DNA from: Serratia ficaria
Lineage (GTDB): Bacteria > Pseudomonadota > Gammaproteobacteria > Enterobacterales > Enterobacteriaceae
NCBI RefSeq assembly: GCF_900187015.1
Contig: NZ_LT906479.1
Coordinates: 2,418,001 to 2,482,000, forward strand
Length of the DNA: 64,000 nucleotides
Direction of reading: 5' to 3'
The notes under the pieces were generated by a model. The model was given only the letters and a program-made list of their open reading frames with translations, did no database searches and was not told where the DNA came from. A program made the translations under genes and the position numbers. Shown here one piece after another: positions 7,848-18,090 of the stretch (positions are counted from its first letter, which is position 1; every line of letters begins with the position of its first letter).

Positions 7848-10037
7848 TCACTTATTGTCCGCGTCTGAGGCCGCCGTTTCCCGGGCGGCTTTTTTGGCTT
7901 TGGCGCGGGCGATGGCCGCCGCAACCGCGGCCTTGCGCGGATCCTCTTCTTCCGCCGCCGGCGCAGGGTCGGCCGGCGCGGCGCCGTCCGCCTGGGCGGC
8001 GGCTTTTTTGGCCTTCACCCGGGCCAGAGCGGCGGCAACTGCGGCCTTGCGCGGATCCTCTTCCGCCGCCGGCGCAGGGTCGGCCGGCGCGGCGCCGTCC
8101 GCCTGGGCGGCGGCTTTCTTGGCTTTCACCCGGGCCAGAGCGGCGGCAACCGCCGCCTTGCGCGGATCTTCTTCCGCCGTCGGCGCTGGGTCGGCCGGCG
8201 CGGCGCCGTCCGCCTGGGCGGCGGCTTTCTTGGTTTTCACCCGGGCCAGAGCGGCGGCAACCGCCGCCTTGCGCGGATCTTCTTCCGCCGTCGGCGCTGG
8301 GTCGGCCGGCGCGGCGGCTTTCCTGGCCTTGGCGCGGGCGATGGCCGCCGCAACCGCAGCCTTGCGCGGATCCTCGTCTTCGGCCGGCGCGGCGGCGGCC
8401 GGCGCGGCCTGGGTTTCCTGCCGAGCGCGGCGTTCGCGCGCCTGTGCCTTGCGCGCCTCGCGGGCGGCGATCATCTCGCTGTTGTCCGGCTGCTGGCCGT
8501 CGACGGTAACGACCGCCGCTTCGTTATTCTTGCTGCGTACCCGCGCCAGCGCGGCCTGCACCGCATTCTGATCGTTGTCGGTCAGCTTGACGGCGGCCTT
8601 TTTATGGCGCTCTTCACGCGCCAGCTTCTCGCGCTCCAGGCGGGCCAGTTTGGCTTCGTAACGCGCCTTGGCTTCGGCGGTGCGCGCCGCTTCCTGATCG
8701 ATGGCCTTGATCTCGGCCTTTTCCTGGCGGTAATACTGCACCAGCGGGATATTGCTGGGGCACACGAAGGCGCAGGCGCCGCACTCGATGCAGTCGAACA
8801 GGTTGTGATTGCGCGCCTTGTCGTGCTCCTGGCCGCGGCTGAACCAGTAAAGCTGCTGCGGCAACAGGCCCGCCGGGCAGGCGTCCACGCACAGGCCGCA
8901 GCGGATGCACGACTGCTCCTGTTCCTGCGGCGCCATTTCGTCGACCGTCGGCGCCAGGATGCAGTTGCTGATTTTAACGATCGGCACGTTGAGGGCGGGC
9001 AGGGTAAAGCCCATCAGCGGGCCGCCCATCACCACCATCTGCTGGGCCTGCGGCCGGAAGCCGGCAAAGTTCAGCAGGTGTTGCACCGGGGTGCCGATGC
9101 GCGCCCACAGGTTGCCCGGTTGGCTCAGCGCCTCGCCGGTCAGGGTCACCACGCGTTCAATCAGCGGTTCGCCGTCGACGATCGCCCGTTTGATGGCGAA
9201 AGCGGTGCCGACGTTTTGCATCAGCACGCCGATGGCGGAGGAGTGTTTGCCGTGCGGCACTTCCTTGCCGGTCAGGATCCTGGTCAGCTGTTTGGCGCCG
9301 CCGGACGGGTATTTGGTCGGGATCACCCGCAGCGCGATGTCGGTTTGGCCGCGCAGCGCCTGTTTCAGCGCCGCGATGGCTTCCGGCTTGTTGTCTTCGA
9401 TGCCGATCAGGGTGATTTTCGGCTGCAGCAGGTGGCGCAGGATCTGCGTGCCCTCGATGATCTGATCGGCGTGTTCCCGCATCAGGCGATCGTCGGCGGT
9501 GATATAAGGCTCGCACTCGGCGGCGTTGAGGATCAGCGTTTCCACGCCGCTCATGCCGCCCTGCAGCTTGCTGGCGGTCGGGAAGCCCGCGCCGCCCAGC
9601 CCGGCGATGCCCGCCTGATGGATGCGCTGAATCAGCTCGGCGGCGCCGTGCTGACGGTAATCGGCGAGCGGCTCGCGTTCGCACCAGCGGTCTTCACCGT
9701 CGGCTTCGATGATCACGCACAGCTCGGCCAGCCCGGAGGGGTGGGCGGTGATATGCGGCTTAATGGCGCTGACGGTGCCGGAAGTCGGCGCGTGCACCGG
9801 CACCGTGCGGCCGCGGCCCAGGGTCAGCGGCTGGCCTTTCAGCACCCGATCGCCGGGGCTGACGCACAGTTCGCCTTCCGGCCCCAGGTGCTGCTGCAGC
9901 GGAATGATGAAGGTATCGGGCAACGGAGCGACACGCAGCGGCACGCCGCTGGACTGGGTCTTCATCTCCGGCGGATGGATCCCGCCGTCGAAATCCCAAA
10001 TCCGGTCTTTTTTAAAGGCGGCGAACAGATTAAGCAT
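7848..10037 (-). CDS. rsxC: Electron transport complex subunit RsxC (RnfC)
   Basis: RsxC is the peripheral NADH/FMN-binding and iron-sulfur subunit of the Rsx complex. The 729 residues show a glycine-rich nucleotide-binding stretch ([12 protein letters not shown], about 147-157), a ferredoxin pair with cluster I at Cys377/380/383/387 and cluster II at Cys416/419/422/426, and a long charged Ala/Lys-rich tail. The tail carries five imperfect copies of a unit beginning [17 protein letters not shown]. It overlaps rsxB by eight bases. Unlike the usual rsxABCDGE order, the gene is followed by a terminator and an opposite-strand regulator. Confidence 0.96.
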   Translation of the reverse strand: MLNLFAAFKKDRIWDFDGGIHPPEMKTQSSGVPLRVAPLPDTFIIPLQQHLGPEGELCVSPGDRVLKGQPLTLGRGRTVPVHAPTSGTVSAIKPHITAHPSGLAELCVIIEADGEDRWCEREPLADYRQHGAAELIQRIHQAGIAGLGGAGFPTASKLQGGMSGVETLILNAAECEPYITADDRLMREHADQIIEGTQILRHLLQPKITLIGIEDNKPEAIAALKQALRGQTDIALRVIPTKYPSGGAKQLTRILTGKEVPHGKHSSAIGVLMQNVGTAFAIKRAIVDGEPLIERVVTLTGEALSQPGNLWARIGTPVQHLLNFAGFRPQAQQMVVMGGPLMGFTLPALNVPIVKISNCILAPTVDEMAPQEQEQSCIRCGLCVDACPAGLLPQQLYWFSRGQEHDKARNHNLFDCIECGACAFVCPSNIPLVQYYRQEKAEIKAIDQEAARTAEAKARYEAKLARLEREKLAREERHKKAAVKLTDNDQNAVQAALARVRSKNNEAAVVTVDGQQPDNSEMIAAREARKAQARERRARQETQAAPAAAAPAEDEDPRKAAVAAAIARAKARKAAAPADPAPTAEEDPRKAAVAAALARVKTKKAAAQADGAAPADPAPTAEEDPRKAAVAAALARVKAKKAAAQADGAAPADPAPAAEEDPRKAAVAAALARVKAKKAAAQADGAAPADPAPAAEEEDPRKAAVAAAIARAKAKKAARETAASDADNK
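7905..8400 (-). repeat. In-frame tandem repeat in the rsxC 3' end (five units)
   Basis: The landmark GCGGATC recurs at 7937, 8051, 8162, 8273 and 8366, giving spacings of 114, 111, 111 and 93 bases. All are multiples of three, so the frame is kept and each unit encodes [12 protein letters not shown] followed by a Lys- and Ala-rich linker. Adjacent units are nearly identical in DNA, so copy number probably varies between strains through slippage or recombination. Confidence 0.9.
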
Positions 10038-10602
10038 GTTGCTCCACGTGGATCACTTGCACCGGGATCGTCTTCATATCCCACTTCCAGTTGGCGGTGG
10101 TGGCGGCGACCGGTTTCATTTCAATACAGTCGGTAGGGCACGGCGCGACGCACAGATCGCAGCCGGTACAGAGGTCGGTAATCACGGTGTGCATGGCGCG
10201 GGTGGCGCCGACGATGGCGTCCACCGGGCAGGCCTGAATGCACTTGGTGCAGCCGATGCAGTTGGCTTCGTCGATATAGGCCACTTTACGCACCGGTTCG
10301 GCGGCGACTTCGCTGCCCAATGGCTGCGGTTCGACGTTGAGCAGCTCAGCCAGCTTCAGCATCACCTGTTCGCCGCCCGGCGCGCATTTGTTGATCATCT
10401 CGCCGTTGGCCACCGCTTCGGCATAGGGGCGGCAGCCGGGGTAGCCGCACTGGCCGCACTGGCTCTGCGGCAGGATCTCGTCGACCTGCTCGGCGACCGG
10501 ATCCTCTTCCACCTCGAAGCGGCGCGCGGCGTAGCCCAGCACCAGACCGAACAGCAAACCGAGCGCGCTCAGTGCCGCGATAGCGATCCACAACGCACTC
10601 AT
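10030..10602 (-). CDS. rsxB: Electron transport complex subunit RsxB (RnfB), ferredoxin
   Basis: RsxB passes electrons between RsxC and the membrane subunits. After an N-terminal membrane anchor (residues 1-25) it has the RnfB cluster motif with Cys49, Cys52, Cys57 and Cys73, then two 4Fe-4S ferredoxin motifs at Cys115/118/121/125 and Cys145/148/151/155. Length is 190 residues, as in E. coli (192). It overlaps rsxA by one base (TAATG) and rsxC by eight bases, indicating translational coupling. Confidence 0.96.
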   Translation of the reverse strand: MSALWIAIAALSALGLLFGLVLGYAARRFEVEEDPVAEQVDEILPQSQCGQCGYPGCRPYAEAVANGEMINKCAPGGEQVMLKLAELLNVEPQPLGSEVAAEPVRKVAYIDEANCIGCTKCIQACPVDAIVGATRAMHTVITDLCTGCDLCVAPCPTDCIEMKPVAATTANWKWDMKTIPVQVIHVEQHA

Positions 10603-11183
10603 TAGAATTTCACCAGCCCGGTAAAGCCCATAAAGGCCAGCGACATCAGCCCGGCGGTGATCAACGCGATCGACGAACCGCGGAACGGAGCGGGAACGTC
10701 GGCCACCGCCAGACGTTCGCGAATGGCGGCGAACAGCACCATCACCAGCGAGAAGCCGGCGGCGGCGCTGAAGCCATACACCGCAGACTGCAGGAAGTTG
10801 TAGCCGAGGTTGATGTTGAGCAGCGCCACGCCGAGCACCGCGCAGTTGGTGGTGATCAGCGGCAGGAAGATGCCCAGCAGGCGGTACAGCGCCGGGCTGG
10901 TTTTACGCACCACCATCTCGGTGAATTGCACCACCACGGCGATCACCAGAATGAACGACAGCGTACGCAGGTACACCAGATCCAGCGGAACCAGAATAAA
11001 GGTGTTGATCACCCAGGCGCTGACGGAGGCCAGCGTCATCACGAAGGTGGTGGCCATCCCCATGCCGATGGCGCTTTCCAGCTTCTTGGATACGCCGAGG
11101 AACGGGCACAGGCCAAGAAACTTCACCAGGACGAAGTTGTTCACCAGTACGGTGCCGACAAACAGGAGCAGGTATTCGGTCAT
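10602..11183 (-). CDS. rsxA: Electron transport complex subunit RsxA (RnfA)
   Basis: RsxA is the six-helix membrane subunit paralogous to RsxE. The 193-residue sequence (same length as E. coli) contains [19 protein letters not shown] near the N-terminus and [16 protein letters not shown] in the middle, with the paired cysteines that line the membrane iron-sulfur centre. It is the first gene of rsxA-rsxB-rsxC. About 145 bases separate it from the upstream ydgK, space for its own promoter. Confidence 0.96.
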   Translation of the reverse strand: MTEYLLLFVGTVLVNNFVLVKFLGLCPFLGVSKKLESAIGMGMATTFVMTLASVSAWVINTFILVPLDLVYLRTLSFILVIAVVVQFTEMVVRKTSPALYRLLGIFLPLITTNCAVLGVALLNINLGYNFLQSAVYGFSAAAGFSLVMVLFAAIRERLAVADVPAPFRGSSIALITAGLMSLAFMGFTGLVKF

Positions 11184-11327
11184 TGCGATGCCTAAAAAAA
11201 TAAAAGCCGCCTATTATCGGGAATCGGCGGCCGGACGACAACATATGAATAGCAGGGGTATTGCCCTTTTTGGCTATTTTTGGCGAAAATTTACACAATT
11301 ATTCGCATAAAACGTGCTACAGCGCGC

Positions 11328-11768
11328 TCAACCCTCGGTAAAGGTGCCTTTTACCCGCTGGGAGCGTTTGATGTAGGGCACCAGCAGCGCCGCCATCAGC
11401 AGCGGCCAACCCAGGCTGCGCACCGCCACTTCATCCGGCACCGGCGCAAAGGCGAAGGCCTTGATCGCCAGCACCACGGTCACCAGCAGCCACAGCAGGA
11501 ACAGTTTCGGGAAACGCCGCGAGCGCTGGCAGAACAGCCACAGCAGCCACAGGGTGAAACACCACATCGCCAGGGTGGTCAGCACCGAAAAATACCATTG
11601 CAGGGTGAACGCCTGGGCGTTGGTCAGCAGATATTCACGCGATTCCGGCATGAAGATCGCCATGGCGTACAGGAGCAGCATCAGGCTGGCGCTGAGCAGG
11701 GTGACGATCAGATAGGCCATCGGGGCCAGCAACCAACCGCCGATACGGGTGTATTCAGCTTGAGACAT
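11328..11768 (-). CDS. ydgK: DUF2569 inner-membrane protein YdgK
   Basis: This 146-residue protein has four hydrophobic segments and starts MSQAEYTRIGGWLLAPMA, typical of the DUF2569 family; function is unknown. The ATG at 11768 follows AGGAAG with six-base spacing; a longer frame to 11807 is less likely. Its place just upstream of rsxA is the E. coli arrangement and supports the name. In E. coli the next genes on the other side are cnu, blr and ydgJ; here the arabinose cluster occupies that gap. Confidence 0.85.
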   Translation of the reverse strand: MSQAEYTRIGGWLLAPMAYLIVTLLSASLMLLLYAMAIFMPESREYLLTNAQAFTLQWYFSVLTTLAMWCFTLWLLWLFCQRSRRFPKLFLLWLLVTVVLAIKAFAFAPVPDEVAVRSLGWPLLMAALLVPYIKRSQRVKGTFTEG

Positions 11769-11889
11769 AAACGGCTTCCTGAATGAAACAGAGGTAACAG
11801 GCGGCATAGCTTAGCGGTTAATGCGGGCTTCGTCATCAGTATCAAGCGGATGGCGGGCGGCAAAGCGGGGCGGGCAGCACGTTTGGCTA

Positions 11890-11919
11890 CCGGCGGCCGG
11901 TTTTCACACCGGCCGCCGG
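11890..11919 (-). terminator. Strong stem-loop after araA
   Basis: CCGGCGGCCGGT and ACCGGCCGCCGG form a perfect 12-base stem with a 6-base loop, five bases past the araA stop. There is no U-run, so it may be a 3' stabiliser or a Rho-assisted end of the araBA message. Confidence 0.5.
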
Positions 11920-11923
11920 CGGA

Positions 11924-13429
11924 TTAACGGCGGTTGAGCTGATAGTAGGCTTCGTTCCAGCGGATTTCATTTTTGAACGCCGGCAGCGTGGTGGCGTTGT
12001 CGATCAGCAGGAATTCGACGTTGTGCATGTCGGCGTACAGCCGCAGCATATCGGCGTCCAGCGCCTGAGAGAACACGGTGTGGTGCGCGCCGCCCGCCAG
12101 GATCCACGCCTCGGCGGCGGTGGCCAGGCTGGGCTGGGCCCGCCAGATGGCGCGCGCCACCGGCAGTTTGGGCAACGGCTGCGGCTGTTCGACGGTATCA
12201 ACCTGATTGACCAGCAGGCGGAAACGGTCGCCCATGTCGATCAGGCTGGCGTTGACTGCCGGGCCGGCCGGGGTGGAGAAGATCAGGCGCGCCGGATCGG
12301 CCTTGCCGCCGATGCCCAGCGGCTGGATGTCCAGCAGCGGCTTCGCCTCTTTGGCGATCGACGGACACACCTCCAGCATGTGCGAACCGACCACCAGATC
12401 GTTGCCCGGCTGGAAGTGATAAGTGTAATCCTCCATAAAGGAAGTGCCGCCCTGCAGCCCGCCGGCCATCACCTTGAGAATGCGCAGCAGCGCGGCGGTC
12501 TTCCAGTCGCCTTCGCCGCCGAAGCCGTAGCCCTGCTGCATCAGGCGCTGCACCGCCAGCCCCGGTAGCTGCTTCATGCCGTGCAGATCTTCAAAGTTGG
12601 TGGTGAAAGCGTGGAAACCGCCCCGCTCGAGGAAGCGCTTCATGCCCAGTTCGATGCGCGCCGCGTCCAGCAGATCCTCGCGTTTGGCGCCGCCGTGCTG
12701 CGCCGCCGCGCTCAGAATATAGCTGGCCTCATACTCTTCTATCAGCGCATCCACCTCGCCGCGGCCAATTTCATCGATCGCGCCGACCAGATCGCCGATG
12801 CCGTAGGCGCTGACCGAATAACCGAACTGGATTTGCGCGCCGACCTTATCGCCTTCGGTTACCGCCACTTCGCGCATATTGTCGCCAAAGCGCGCCACCT
12901 TCAGTTGCCGGCTTTCCTGCCTGGCGGCGGCGACGCGCATCCACTGGCCGATGCGCCGTTGCGCTTCGCCGTCGCGCCAGTGGCCGGCGATCACGCTGTG
13001 CTGCTGGCGCATGCGCGCGCCGATGAAGCCGAACTCCCGGCCGCCGTGGGCGGTTTGATTGAGGTTCATGAAGTCCATGTCCATGCTGTCCCACGGCACT
13101 TCGGCGTTGAACTGGGTATGGAATTGCAACAGCGGTTTGTCGAGCTGCGTCAGCCCGGCTATCCACATCTTGGCCGGCGAGAAGGTGTGCAGCCAGGTGA
13201 CAATGCCGATGCAGTTCTGCGCGTAGTTGGCTTCCCGGCACAGGGCGGTGATTTCATCCGGCGTGGTGACCAGCGGCTTCAGCACCAGCTTCACCGGCAA
13301 TCCGGCCTCGCTATTGAGGCTGGCCACCACCTGTTCGGCGTGGGCCCTGACCTGTTGCAAGGTCGCCGGGCCATACAGATGCTGGCTGCCGACGGCGAAC
13401 CAGACTTCGAGCTGCTTGAATGCGTCCAT
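11924..13429 (-). CDS. araA: L-arabinose isomerase
   Basis: AraA converts L-arabinose to L-ribulose in the cytoplasm. The 501-residue protein matches E. coli AraA (500) throughout, with [15 protein letters not shown] at the N-terminus, [19 protein letters not shown], and the metal-site blocks [28 protein letters not shown] and [16 protein letters not shown] [12 protein letters not shown]. The ATG at 13429 follows AGGAG with seven-base spacing. It is 23 bases downstream of araB, forming araBA. The usual third gene araD (ribulose-5-phosphate epimerase) is absent; the next gene is ydgK. Confidence 0.97.
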   Translation of the reverse strand: MDAFKQLEVWFAVGSQHLYGPATLQQVRAHAEQVVASLNSEAGLPVKLVLKPLVTTPDEITALCREANYAQNCIGIVTWLHTFSPAKMWIAGLTQLDKPLLQFHTQFNAEVPWDSMDMDFMNLNQTAHGGREFGFIGARMRQQHSVIAGHWRDGEAQRRIGQWMRVAAARQESRQLKVARFGDNMREVAVTEGDKVGAQIQFGYSVSAYGIGDLVGAIDEIGRGEVDALIEEYEASYILSAAAQHGGAKREDLLDAARIELGMKRFLERGGFHAFTTNFEDLHGMKQLPGLAVQRLMQQGYGFGGEGDWKTAALLRILKVMAGGLQGGTSFMEDYTYHFQPGNDLVVGSHMLEVCPSIAKEAKPLLDIQPLGIGGKADPARLIFSTPAGPAVNASLIDMGDRFRLLVNQVDTVEQPQPLPKLPVARAIWRAQPSLATAAEAWILAGGAHHTVFSQALDADMLRLYADMHNVEFLLIDNATTLPAFKNEIRWNEAYYQLNRR

Positions 13430-13452
13430 CAAAGACTCCTGAGTATCGGTGG

Positions 13453-15132
13453 TTAGGCGTGGTCAGCGGCGGCGTAGCGCGGCTCGGCCGCCCGGCACCA
13501 GCGCTGGTAGTTTTGATAAAGCTGCTGATAGCGCGCCGCGCGCCGGGCGTCCGGTTGCAGCGTGCGTTCGATGCCGCAGGCCATTCGCCGCTGCGCGGCG
13601 GGCACGTCGGCGAAGCAGCCGGCGGCGACGGCGGCGAAGATCGCCGCGCCCAGCGCGCAGCATTGGTCGGAGGCGACAATCTGCAGCGGGCGATTCATCA
13701 CGTCGGCGCAGGCCTGCATGATCGCCGGCGATTTACGGGCGATGCCGCCCATCGCCAGCACGTTGTCGACCGGGATCCGCTGCCGTTCGAAGCACTCCAT
13801 GATGGCGCGGGCGCCGAAGGCGGTGGCGGCGATAAAACCGCCGAACAGCGCCGGCGCCTCGGTGCCGAGATTCAGCTCGGCAATCACGCCTTTCAGGCGC
13901 TGATTGGCGTAAGGGGTGCGACGGCCGTTGAACCAGTCCAGCACCACCGGCAGGTGATCGAGGGAAGGGGCGCGGGCCCAGGCGTCGGTGAGGTCGGTCA
14001 GCAGGTCGGCTTCTATCTGCCGCAGCTGCGGCGCCAGCGCCGGCTGGTTTTTCGCCGCTTCGCGCAGCGGCCAGCTCAGCAGGCGGCTGAACCAGGCATA
14101 CATGTCGCCGAAGGCCGATTGCCCGGCTTCCAGCCCGATCATGCCAGGCACCACGCTGCCGTCGACCTGGCCGCAGATGCCCTCGATGGCGCGGCCGTCA
14201 ACCCGCTGAGGGTCGGCGATCAGGATGTCGCAGGTGGAGGTGCCGATCACCTTGACCAGCGTATAGGGCTGAGCGCCGGCGCCCACCGCGCCCATATGGC
14301 AGTCGAAGGCGCCGCCGGACAGCACCACGCTCTGCGGCAGCCCCAGCCGTGCGGCCCACTCGGCGGTCAGCGTGCCGACCGGCAGATCGGCGGTCTGCGC
14401 CTCGGTAAACAGCGGCCAGGGCAAGTCCTCTACCAGCAGCGGATCCAGCGCGGCGAAAAACGCCTTCGGCGGCAGGCCGCCCCAGTCGGGATGCCACAGG
14501 GTTTTGTGGCCGACGCTGCAGCGGCCGCGCTTCAGCCGGTCGGGCGCGGTGGTGCCGGACAGCAGCGCCGGCACCCAGTCGCACAGCTCCACCCAGGAGG
14601 CGGCGGCGCGCCGCACCTCGGCGTCCTGGCGCGAAACGTGCAGTATCTTGGCCCAGAACCATTCCGACGAATAAACGCCGCCGATATAGCGCGAATAGTC
14701 AGGGAACTCGCCGCTGCGGCACAGGCGGTTGATGGCGTCGGCCTCGTCGACGGCGGTGTGGTCCTTCCACAACACGAACATGGCGTTCGGGTTGGCGGCG
14801 AACTCGGGCCGCAGCGCCAGCACCCGGCCCTGTTGGTCGATCGGCGCCGGGGTGGAGCCGGTGGAGTCGACGCCGATGCCCGCCACCTGCAGTCGCCTGG
14901 CCGGCGGCATGCGCTGCACCACCGCGACGATCGCCTGCTCCATGGCGTCGATATAGTCGAGCGGGTGGTGGCGGAAGCGGTTTTCCGCGGCGTCGCAGAA
15001 TTCGCCGCGCTGCCAGCGCGGGTAATACACCACTTCGGTATCCAGTTCGCGGCCGCTGTGGCAATCCACCGCCAGCGCCCGTACCGAATCACTGCCGAAG
15101 TCCAATCCCAGGGCGATAGCGCCTGCGGTCAT
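13453..15132 (-). CDS. araB: Ribulokinase
   Basis: AraB phosphorylates L-ribulose to L-ribulose-5-phosphate. It is a 559-residue FGGY-family kinase (E. coli 566). The phosphate-binding loop [13 protein letters not shown] is at the N-terminus, followed by [15 protein letters not shown]; the second domain has [13 protein letters not shown] and the ATP-site block [17 protein letters not shown] with [13 protein letters not shown]. The ATG at 15132 follows AAGGAG. It heads the araBA operon, divergent from araFGH across a 363-base control region. Confidence 0.97.
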   Translation of the reverse strand: MTAGAIALGLDFGSDSVRALAVDCHSGRELDTEVVYYPRWQRGEFCDAAENRFRHHPLDYIDAMEQAIVAVVQRMPPARRLQVAGIGVDSTGSTPAPIDQQGRVLALRPEFAANPNAMFVLWKDHTAVDEADAINRLCRSGEFPDYSRYIGGVYSSEWFWAKILHVSRQDAEVRRAAASWVELCDWVPALLSGTTAPDRLKRGRCSVGHKTLWHPDWGGLPPKAFFAALDPLLVEDLPWPLFTEAQTADLPVGTLTAEWAARLGLPQSVVLSGGAFDCHMGAVGAGAQPYTLVKVIGTSTCDILIADPQRVDGRAIEGICGQVDGSVVPGMIGLEAGQSAFGDMYAWFSRLLSWPLREAAKNQPALAPQLRQIEADLLTDLTDAWARAPSLDHLPVVLDWFNGRRTPYANQRLKGVIAELNLGTEAPALFGGFIAATAFGARAIMECFERQRIPVDNVLAMGGIARKSPAIMQACADVMNRPLQIVASDQCCALGAAIFAAVAAGCFADVPAAQRRMACGIERTLQPDARRAARYQQLYQNYQRWCRAAEPRYAAADHA

Positions 15133-15216
15133 GATGCTGACTCCTTATCGGTTGTTACACAGGGGTTAACGATAGGAGCGTGCGGGCCGCCGGCGTGAGG
15201 ATCCATTGGCTGGAAG

Positions 15217-15233
15217 TATGCACTTTTCTGCTT
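15217..15233 (+). promoter_or_regulatory. AraC half-site, araB-proximal
   Basis: TATGCACTTTTCTGCTT matches the E. coli araI1 half-site read in reverse (TATGGATAAAAATGCTA) at TATG, A6 and TGCT. It lies 85 bases upstream of the araB start codon and points toward araB in the same sense as araI1. Confidence 0.6.
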
Positions 15234-15246
15234 CGGCCAGCGGTTT

Positions 15247-15262
15247 TGTGATGGCTGTCAAA
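15247..15262. promoter_or_regulatory. Candidate CRP site (araB side)
   Basis: TGTGA-TGGCTG-TCAAA matches the CRP consensus TGTGA-N6-TCACA at nine of ten core positions and lies between the two AraC half-sites. Confidence 0.55.
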
Positions 15263-15291
15263 TGTCGCCGCTTGGCCGAATCGGCTAAATA

Positions 15292-15308
15292 TATGCACAT
15301 ATCTGCTG
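15292..15308 (+). promoter_or_regulatory. AraC half-site, araF-proximal
   Basis: TATGCACATATCTGCTG repeats the araB-proximal half-site in the same orientation 75 bases away, about seven helical turns, a spacing that could allow looping or serve araF. Confidence 0.55.
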
Positions 15309-15319
15309 TAATCCCTGGA

Positions 15320-15335
15320 TGTGATAGCGCTCTAC
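15320..15335. promoter_or_regulatory. Candidate CRP site (araF side)
   Basis: TGTGA-TAGCGC-TCTAC has a perfect left arm and a weaker right arm of the CRP consensus; it lies just beyond the second AraC half-site. Confidence 0.4.
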
Positions 15336-15495
15336 ATTTCGGCAACAAATTCCCGCTAAAACTTATTCCGTCTTACTCTTTACGTCGGTCAATAGCGCAG
15401 CATAAGCGCTTATCCGACCACAGATACCCTAATGATAACGTTTTCACAGTGGCGGCATTTTCCCCGCCAACGAGAACGACACCGCGGAGAGCATC

Positions 15496-16479
15496 ATGCA
15501 TAAATTCACTAAGGCGCTGGCGGCGCTGGGACTGGCGGCCGTTATGTCACATTCGGCTGCCGCCGAAACCATGAAGCTGGGCTTTTTGGTCAAACAACCG
15601 GAAGAACCCTGGTTCCAGACCGAGTGGAAGTTTGCCGACAAGGCCGGCAAGGATCTCGGCTTCGAAGTGATCAAAATCGCCGTGCCGGACGGCGAGAAGA
15701 CCCTGAACGCCATCGACAGCCTGGCGGCCAGCGGCGCCAAGGGGTTCGTCATCTGCACCCCGGATCCGAAGCTCGGCTCGGCGATCGTCGCCAAGGCGCG
15801 CAGCTATGACCTGAAGGTGATCGCCGTCGACGATCAGTTCGTCACCGCCAAGGGCAAACCGATGGACAGCGTGCCGTTGGTGATGATGGCGGCGACCAAA
15901 ATCGGCGAGCGTCAGGGGCAGGAGCTGTGGAAAGAGATGAACCAGCGCGGTTGGAAAGTGGCGGACACCGCGGTGATGGCGATCACCGCCGATGAGCTGG
16001 ATACCGCCCGGCGCCGCACCGGCGGTTCGATGGATGCGCTGAAGGCCGCCGGCTTCCCGGAAAAGCAAATCTACCGGGTGCCGACCAAGTCCAATGACAT
16101 TCCCGGCGCCTTCGACGCCGCCAACTCGATGCTGGTGCAACATCCGGAAGTGAAAAACTGGCTGATCGTCGGCATGAACGACAACACCGTGCTGGGCGGC
16201 GTGCGCGCCACCGAAGGCCAGGGCTTCAAGGCGCCGAACGTGATCGGCATCGGCATCAACGGCGTGGACGCGGTGAGCGAACTCTCCAAGGCGCAGGCCA
16301 CCGGTTTCTACGGCTCGCTGCTGCCCAGCCCGGACATCCACGGCTACAAGAGCATCCAGATGCTGCACGACTGGGTGGAAAAGGGCGTCGAACCGCAGAA
16401 GTTCACCGAAGTGACCGACGTGGTGCTGATCACCCGCGACAACTTCAAGGCCGAGCTGCAGAAAAAAGGCCTGATGTAA
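15496..16479 (+). CDS. araF: L-arabinose ABC transporter, periplasmic binding protein
   Basis: AraF captures L-arabinose in the periplasm for the AraGH importer. The 327-residue precursor has a signal peptide ([20 protein letters not shown], cleaved after AAA near residue 23) and mature start [18 protein letters not shown] as in E. coli AraF (329). Conserved ligand-site blocks include [20 protein letters not shown] and [12 protein letters not shown]. First gene of araFGH; a stem-loop with a short T-run lies between it and araG, which should leave more araF than araGH message. Confidence 0.97.
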   Translation: MHKFTKALAALGLAAVMSHSAAAETMKLGFLVKQPEEPWFQTEWKFADKAGKDLGFEVIKIAVPDGEKTLNAIDSLAASGAKGFVICTPDPKLGSAIVAKARSYDLKVIAVDDQFVTAKGKPMDSVPLVMMAATKIGERQGQELWKEMNQRGWKVADTAVMAITADELDTARRRTGGSMDALKAAGFPEKQIYRVPTKSNDIPGAFDAANSMLVQHPEVKNWLIVGMNDNTVLGGVRATEGQGFKAPNVIGIGINGVDAVSELSKAQATGFYGSLLPSPDIHGYKSIQMLHDWVEKGVEPQKFTEVTDVVLITRDNFKAELQKKGLM

Positions 16480-16485
16480 CCGGTG

Positions 16486-16513
16486 CGCCGCCTGCTGGCG
16501 CGGGCGGCGTTTT
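16486..16513 (+). terminator. Intercistronic stem-loop between araF and araG
   Basis: CGCCGCC and GGCGGCG pair around a 10-base loop and are followed by only four T. A weak terminator or processing site here would favour synthesis of the binding protein over the membrane components. Confidence 0.5.
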
Positions 16514-16537
16514 CAACGCAAGCATGAGGACAGCGCG

Positions 16538-18079
16538 ATGACAGCCACGACGCCGTATCTGGCTTTCAAAGGCATAGGCAAGAGTTTCCCCGGCGTTAAG
16601 GCGCTGGATGATATCAGCTTCGACTGTCAGGCCGGGCAGGTCCACGCCCTGATGGGCGAGAACGGCGCCGGCAAGTCGACGCTGTTGAAAATTCTCAGCG
16701 GCAACTATGCCCCGAGCCAGGGCGAAATCCATCTTCGCGGGCGGCCGGTGCAGTTCGCCCACGCCACCGACGCACTGAACGCCGGGGTGGCGATCATCTA
16801 CCAGGAGCTGCACCTGGTGCCGGAAATGACCGTGGCGGAGAACATCTACCTGGGCCAACTGCCGACCCGGCGCGGCATGGTGGATCGCAAACTGCTGCGC
16901 TACGAGGCGCGGCTGCAGCTGGAACATCTCGGGCTGGATATCGATCCCGATACGCCGCTCAAATACCTGTCGATCGGCCAGTGGCAGATGGTGGAGATCG
17001 CCAAGGCGCTGGCGCGCAACGCCAAGGTGATCGCTTTCGACGAGCCGACCAGTTCGTTGTCCGCCAGGGAGATAGAACAGCTGTTCCGGGTGATCCGCGA
17101 GCTGCGCGCCGAAGGGCGGGTGATCCTGTACGTGTCGCACCGCATGGAGGAAATCTTCGCCCTCAGCGATGCGATTACGGTATTCAAGGACGGCCGCTAC
17201 GTGCGCACCTTCGCCGACATGAACCAGGTCGATCACGCTCAGCTGGTGCAGGCGATGGTCGGGCGCGATCTCGGCGACGTCTATGGCTACCAGCCGCGAG
17301 AGCTGGGCGCGGTGCGCCTGCAGCTGGACCGGCTGCAGGCGCAAGGGGTGAAAACGCCCATCAGCCTCAGCGTGCGCGCCGGCGAGATTGTCGGGCTGTT
17401 CGGGCTGGTGGGCGCCGGGCGCAGCGAATTGATGAAGGGCATTTTCGGCGCCACCCGGGTGCGCGGCGGCCGCCTGACGCTCGACGGCCAGGCGCTGGCG
17501 GTGCGTTCGCCGATCGACGCCATCCGCGCCGGCATCATGCTGTGCCCGGAGGATCGCAAGGCGGACGGCATCATCCCGGTGCATTCGGTGCGCGACAACA
17601 TCAACATCAGCGCGCGGCGCAAAAGCATTCGCGCCGGCTGCCTGATCAACAACGGTTGGGAAGTCAGCAACGCGCAGCATCATATCCGCGCGCTGAACAT
17701 CAAAACGCCCAGCGCCGAACAGCTGATCATGAACCTCTCCGGCGGCAACCAGCAGAAGGCCATTCTGGGCCGCTGGCTGTCGGAGGAAATGAAGGTGATC
17801 CTGCTGGACGAGCCGACGCGCGGCATCGACGTCGGCGCCAAGCACGAGATCTACCACGTGATTTACCAGCTGGCGCAGCAGGGCATCGCGGTGCTGTTCG
17901 CCTCCAGCGACCTGCCGGAGGTGCTGGGGCTGGCGGACCGCGTCATCGTGATGCGCGAAGGCGCCATCGCCGGTGAACTGCCGCACCACGGCGCCAGCGA
18001 GGAACAGGCGCTCAGCCTGGCGATGCTGCGCACCCCCGATATCGCCCCGGACGCCACGGCGACGGTGGCCCGACTGTGA
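16538..18079 (+). CDS. araG: L-arabinose ABC transporter, ATP-binding protein
   Basis: AraG energises arabinose import. The 513 residues form two tandem ABC domains: the first has Walker [13 protein letters not shown], signature [14 protein letters not shown] and Walker [11 protein letters not shown]; the second has the usual degenerate Walker A ([12 protein letters not shown]) and signature [14 protein letters not shown] with [15 protein letters not shown]. This split of a canonical and a degenerate domain is typical of sugar ABC importers. The ATG at 16538 follows GAGGA. E. coli AraG has 504 residues. Confidence 0.97.
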   Translation: MTATTPYLAFKGIGKSFPGVKALDDISFDCQAGQVHALMGENGAGKSTLLKILSGNYAPSQGEIHLRGRPVQFAHATDALNAGVAIIYQELHLVPEMTVAENIYLGQLPTRRGMVDRKLLRYEARLQLEHLGLDIDPDTPLKYLSIGQWQMVEIAKALARNAKVIAFDEPTSSLSAREIEQLFRVIRELRAEGRVILYVSHRMEEIFALSDAITVFKDGRYVRTFADMNQVDHAQLVQAMVGRDLGDVYGYQPRELGAVRLQLDRLQAQGVKTPISLSVRAGEIVGLFGLVGAGRSELMKGIFGATRVRGGRLTLDGQALAVRSPIDAIRAGIMLCPEDRKADGIIPVHSVRDNINISARRKSIRAGCLINNGWEVSNAQHHIRALNIKTPSAEQLIMNLSGGNQQKAILGRWLSEEMKVILLDEPTRGIDVGAKHEIYHVIYQLAQQGIAVLFASSDLPEVLGLADRVIVMREGAIAGELPHHGASEEQALSLAMLRTPDIAPDATATVARL

Positions 18080-18090
18080 AGGAGAAAGAG

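Larger units (their letters stand above)
15133..15495. promoter_or_regulatory. Divergent araBA / araFGH control region
   Basis: This region separates the catabolic araBA operon from the transporter operon. It contains two direct copies of an AraC-like half-site (15217-15233 and 15292-15308), two CRP-like sites (15247-15262 and 15320-15335) and a 12-base palindrome ATAAGCGCTTAT (15402-15413) near the araF side. A minus-strand TATCGT about 40 bases before araB could be its -10. The arrangement implies joint control by AraC and CRP, as in E. coli. Confidence 0.7.

Noticed and set aside
7905..8400. Possible CRISPR-like array
   Set aside because: Repeats are in frame, adjacent without unique spacers, and encode the RsxC tail.
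13420..15198. 592-codon plus-strand frame antisense to araB
   Set aside because: Low-complexity Gly/Arg/Ala/His composition and no ribosome-binding site; araB on the other strand has all kinase motifs.
15196..15212. Second AraC half-site (araI2-like) 21 bases from the araB-proximal one
   Set aside because: A GGATCCT shared with E. coli araI2 is present but is displaced by four bases from the expected phase; not supported well enough.
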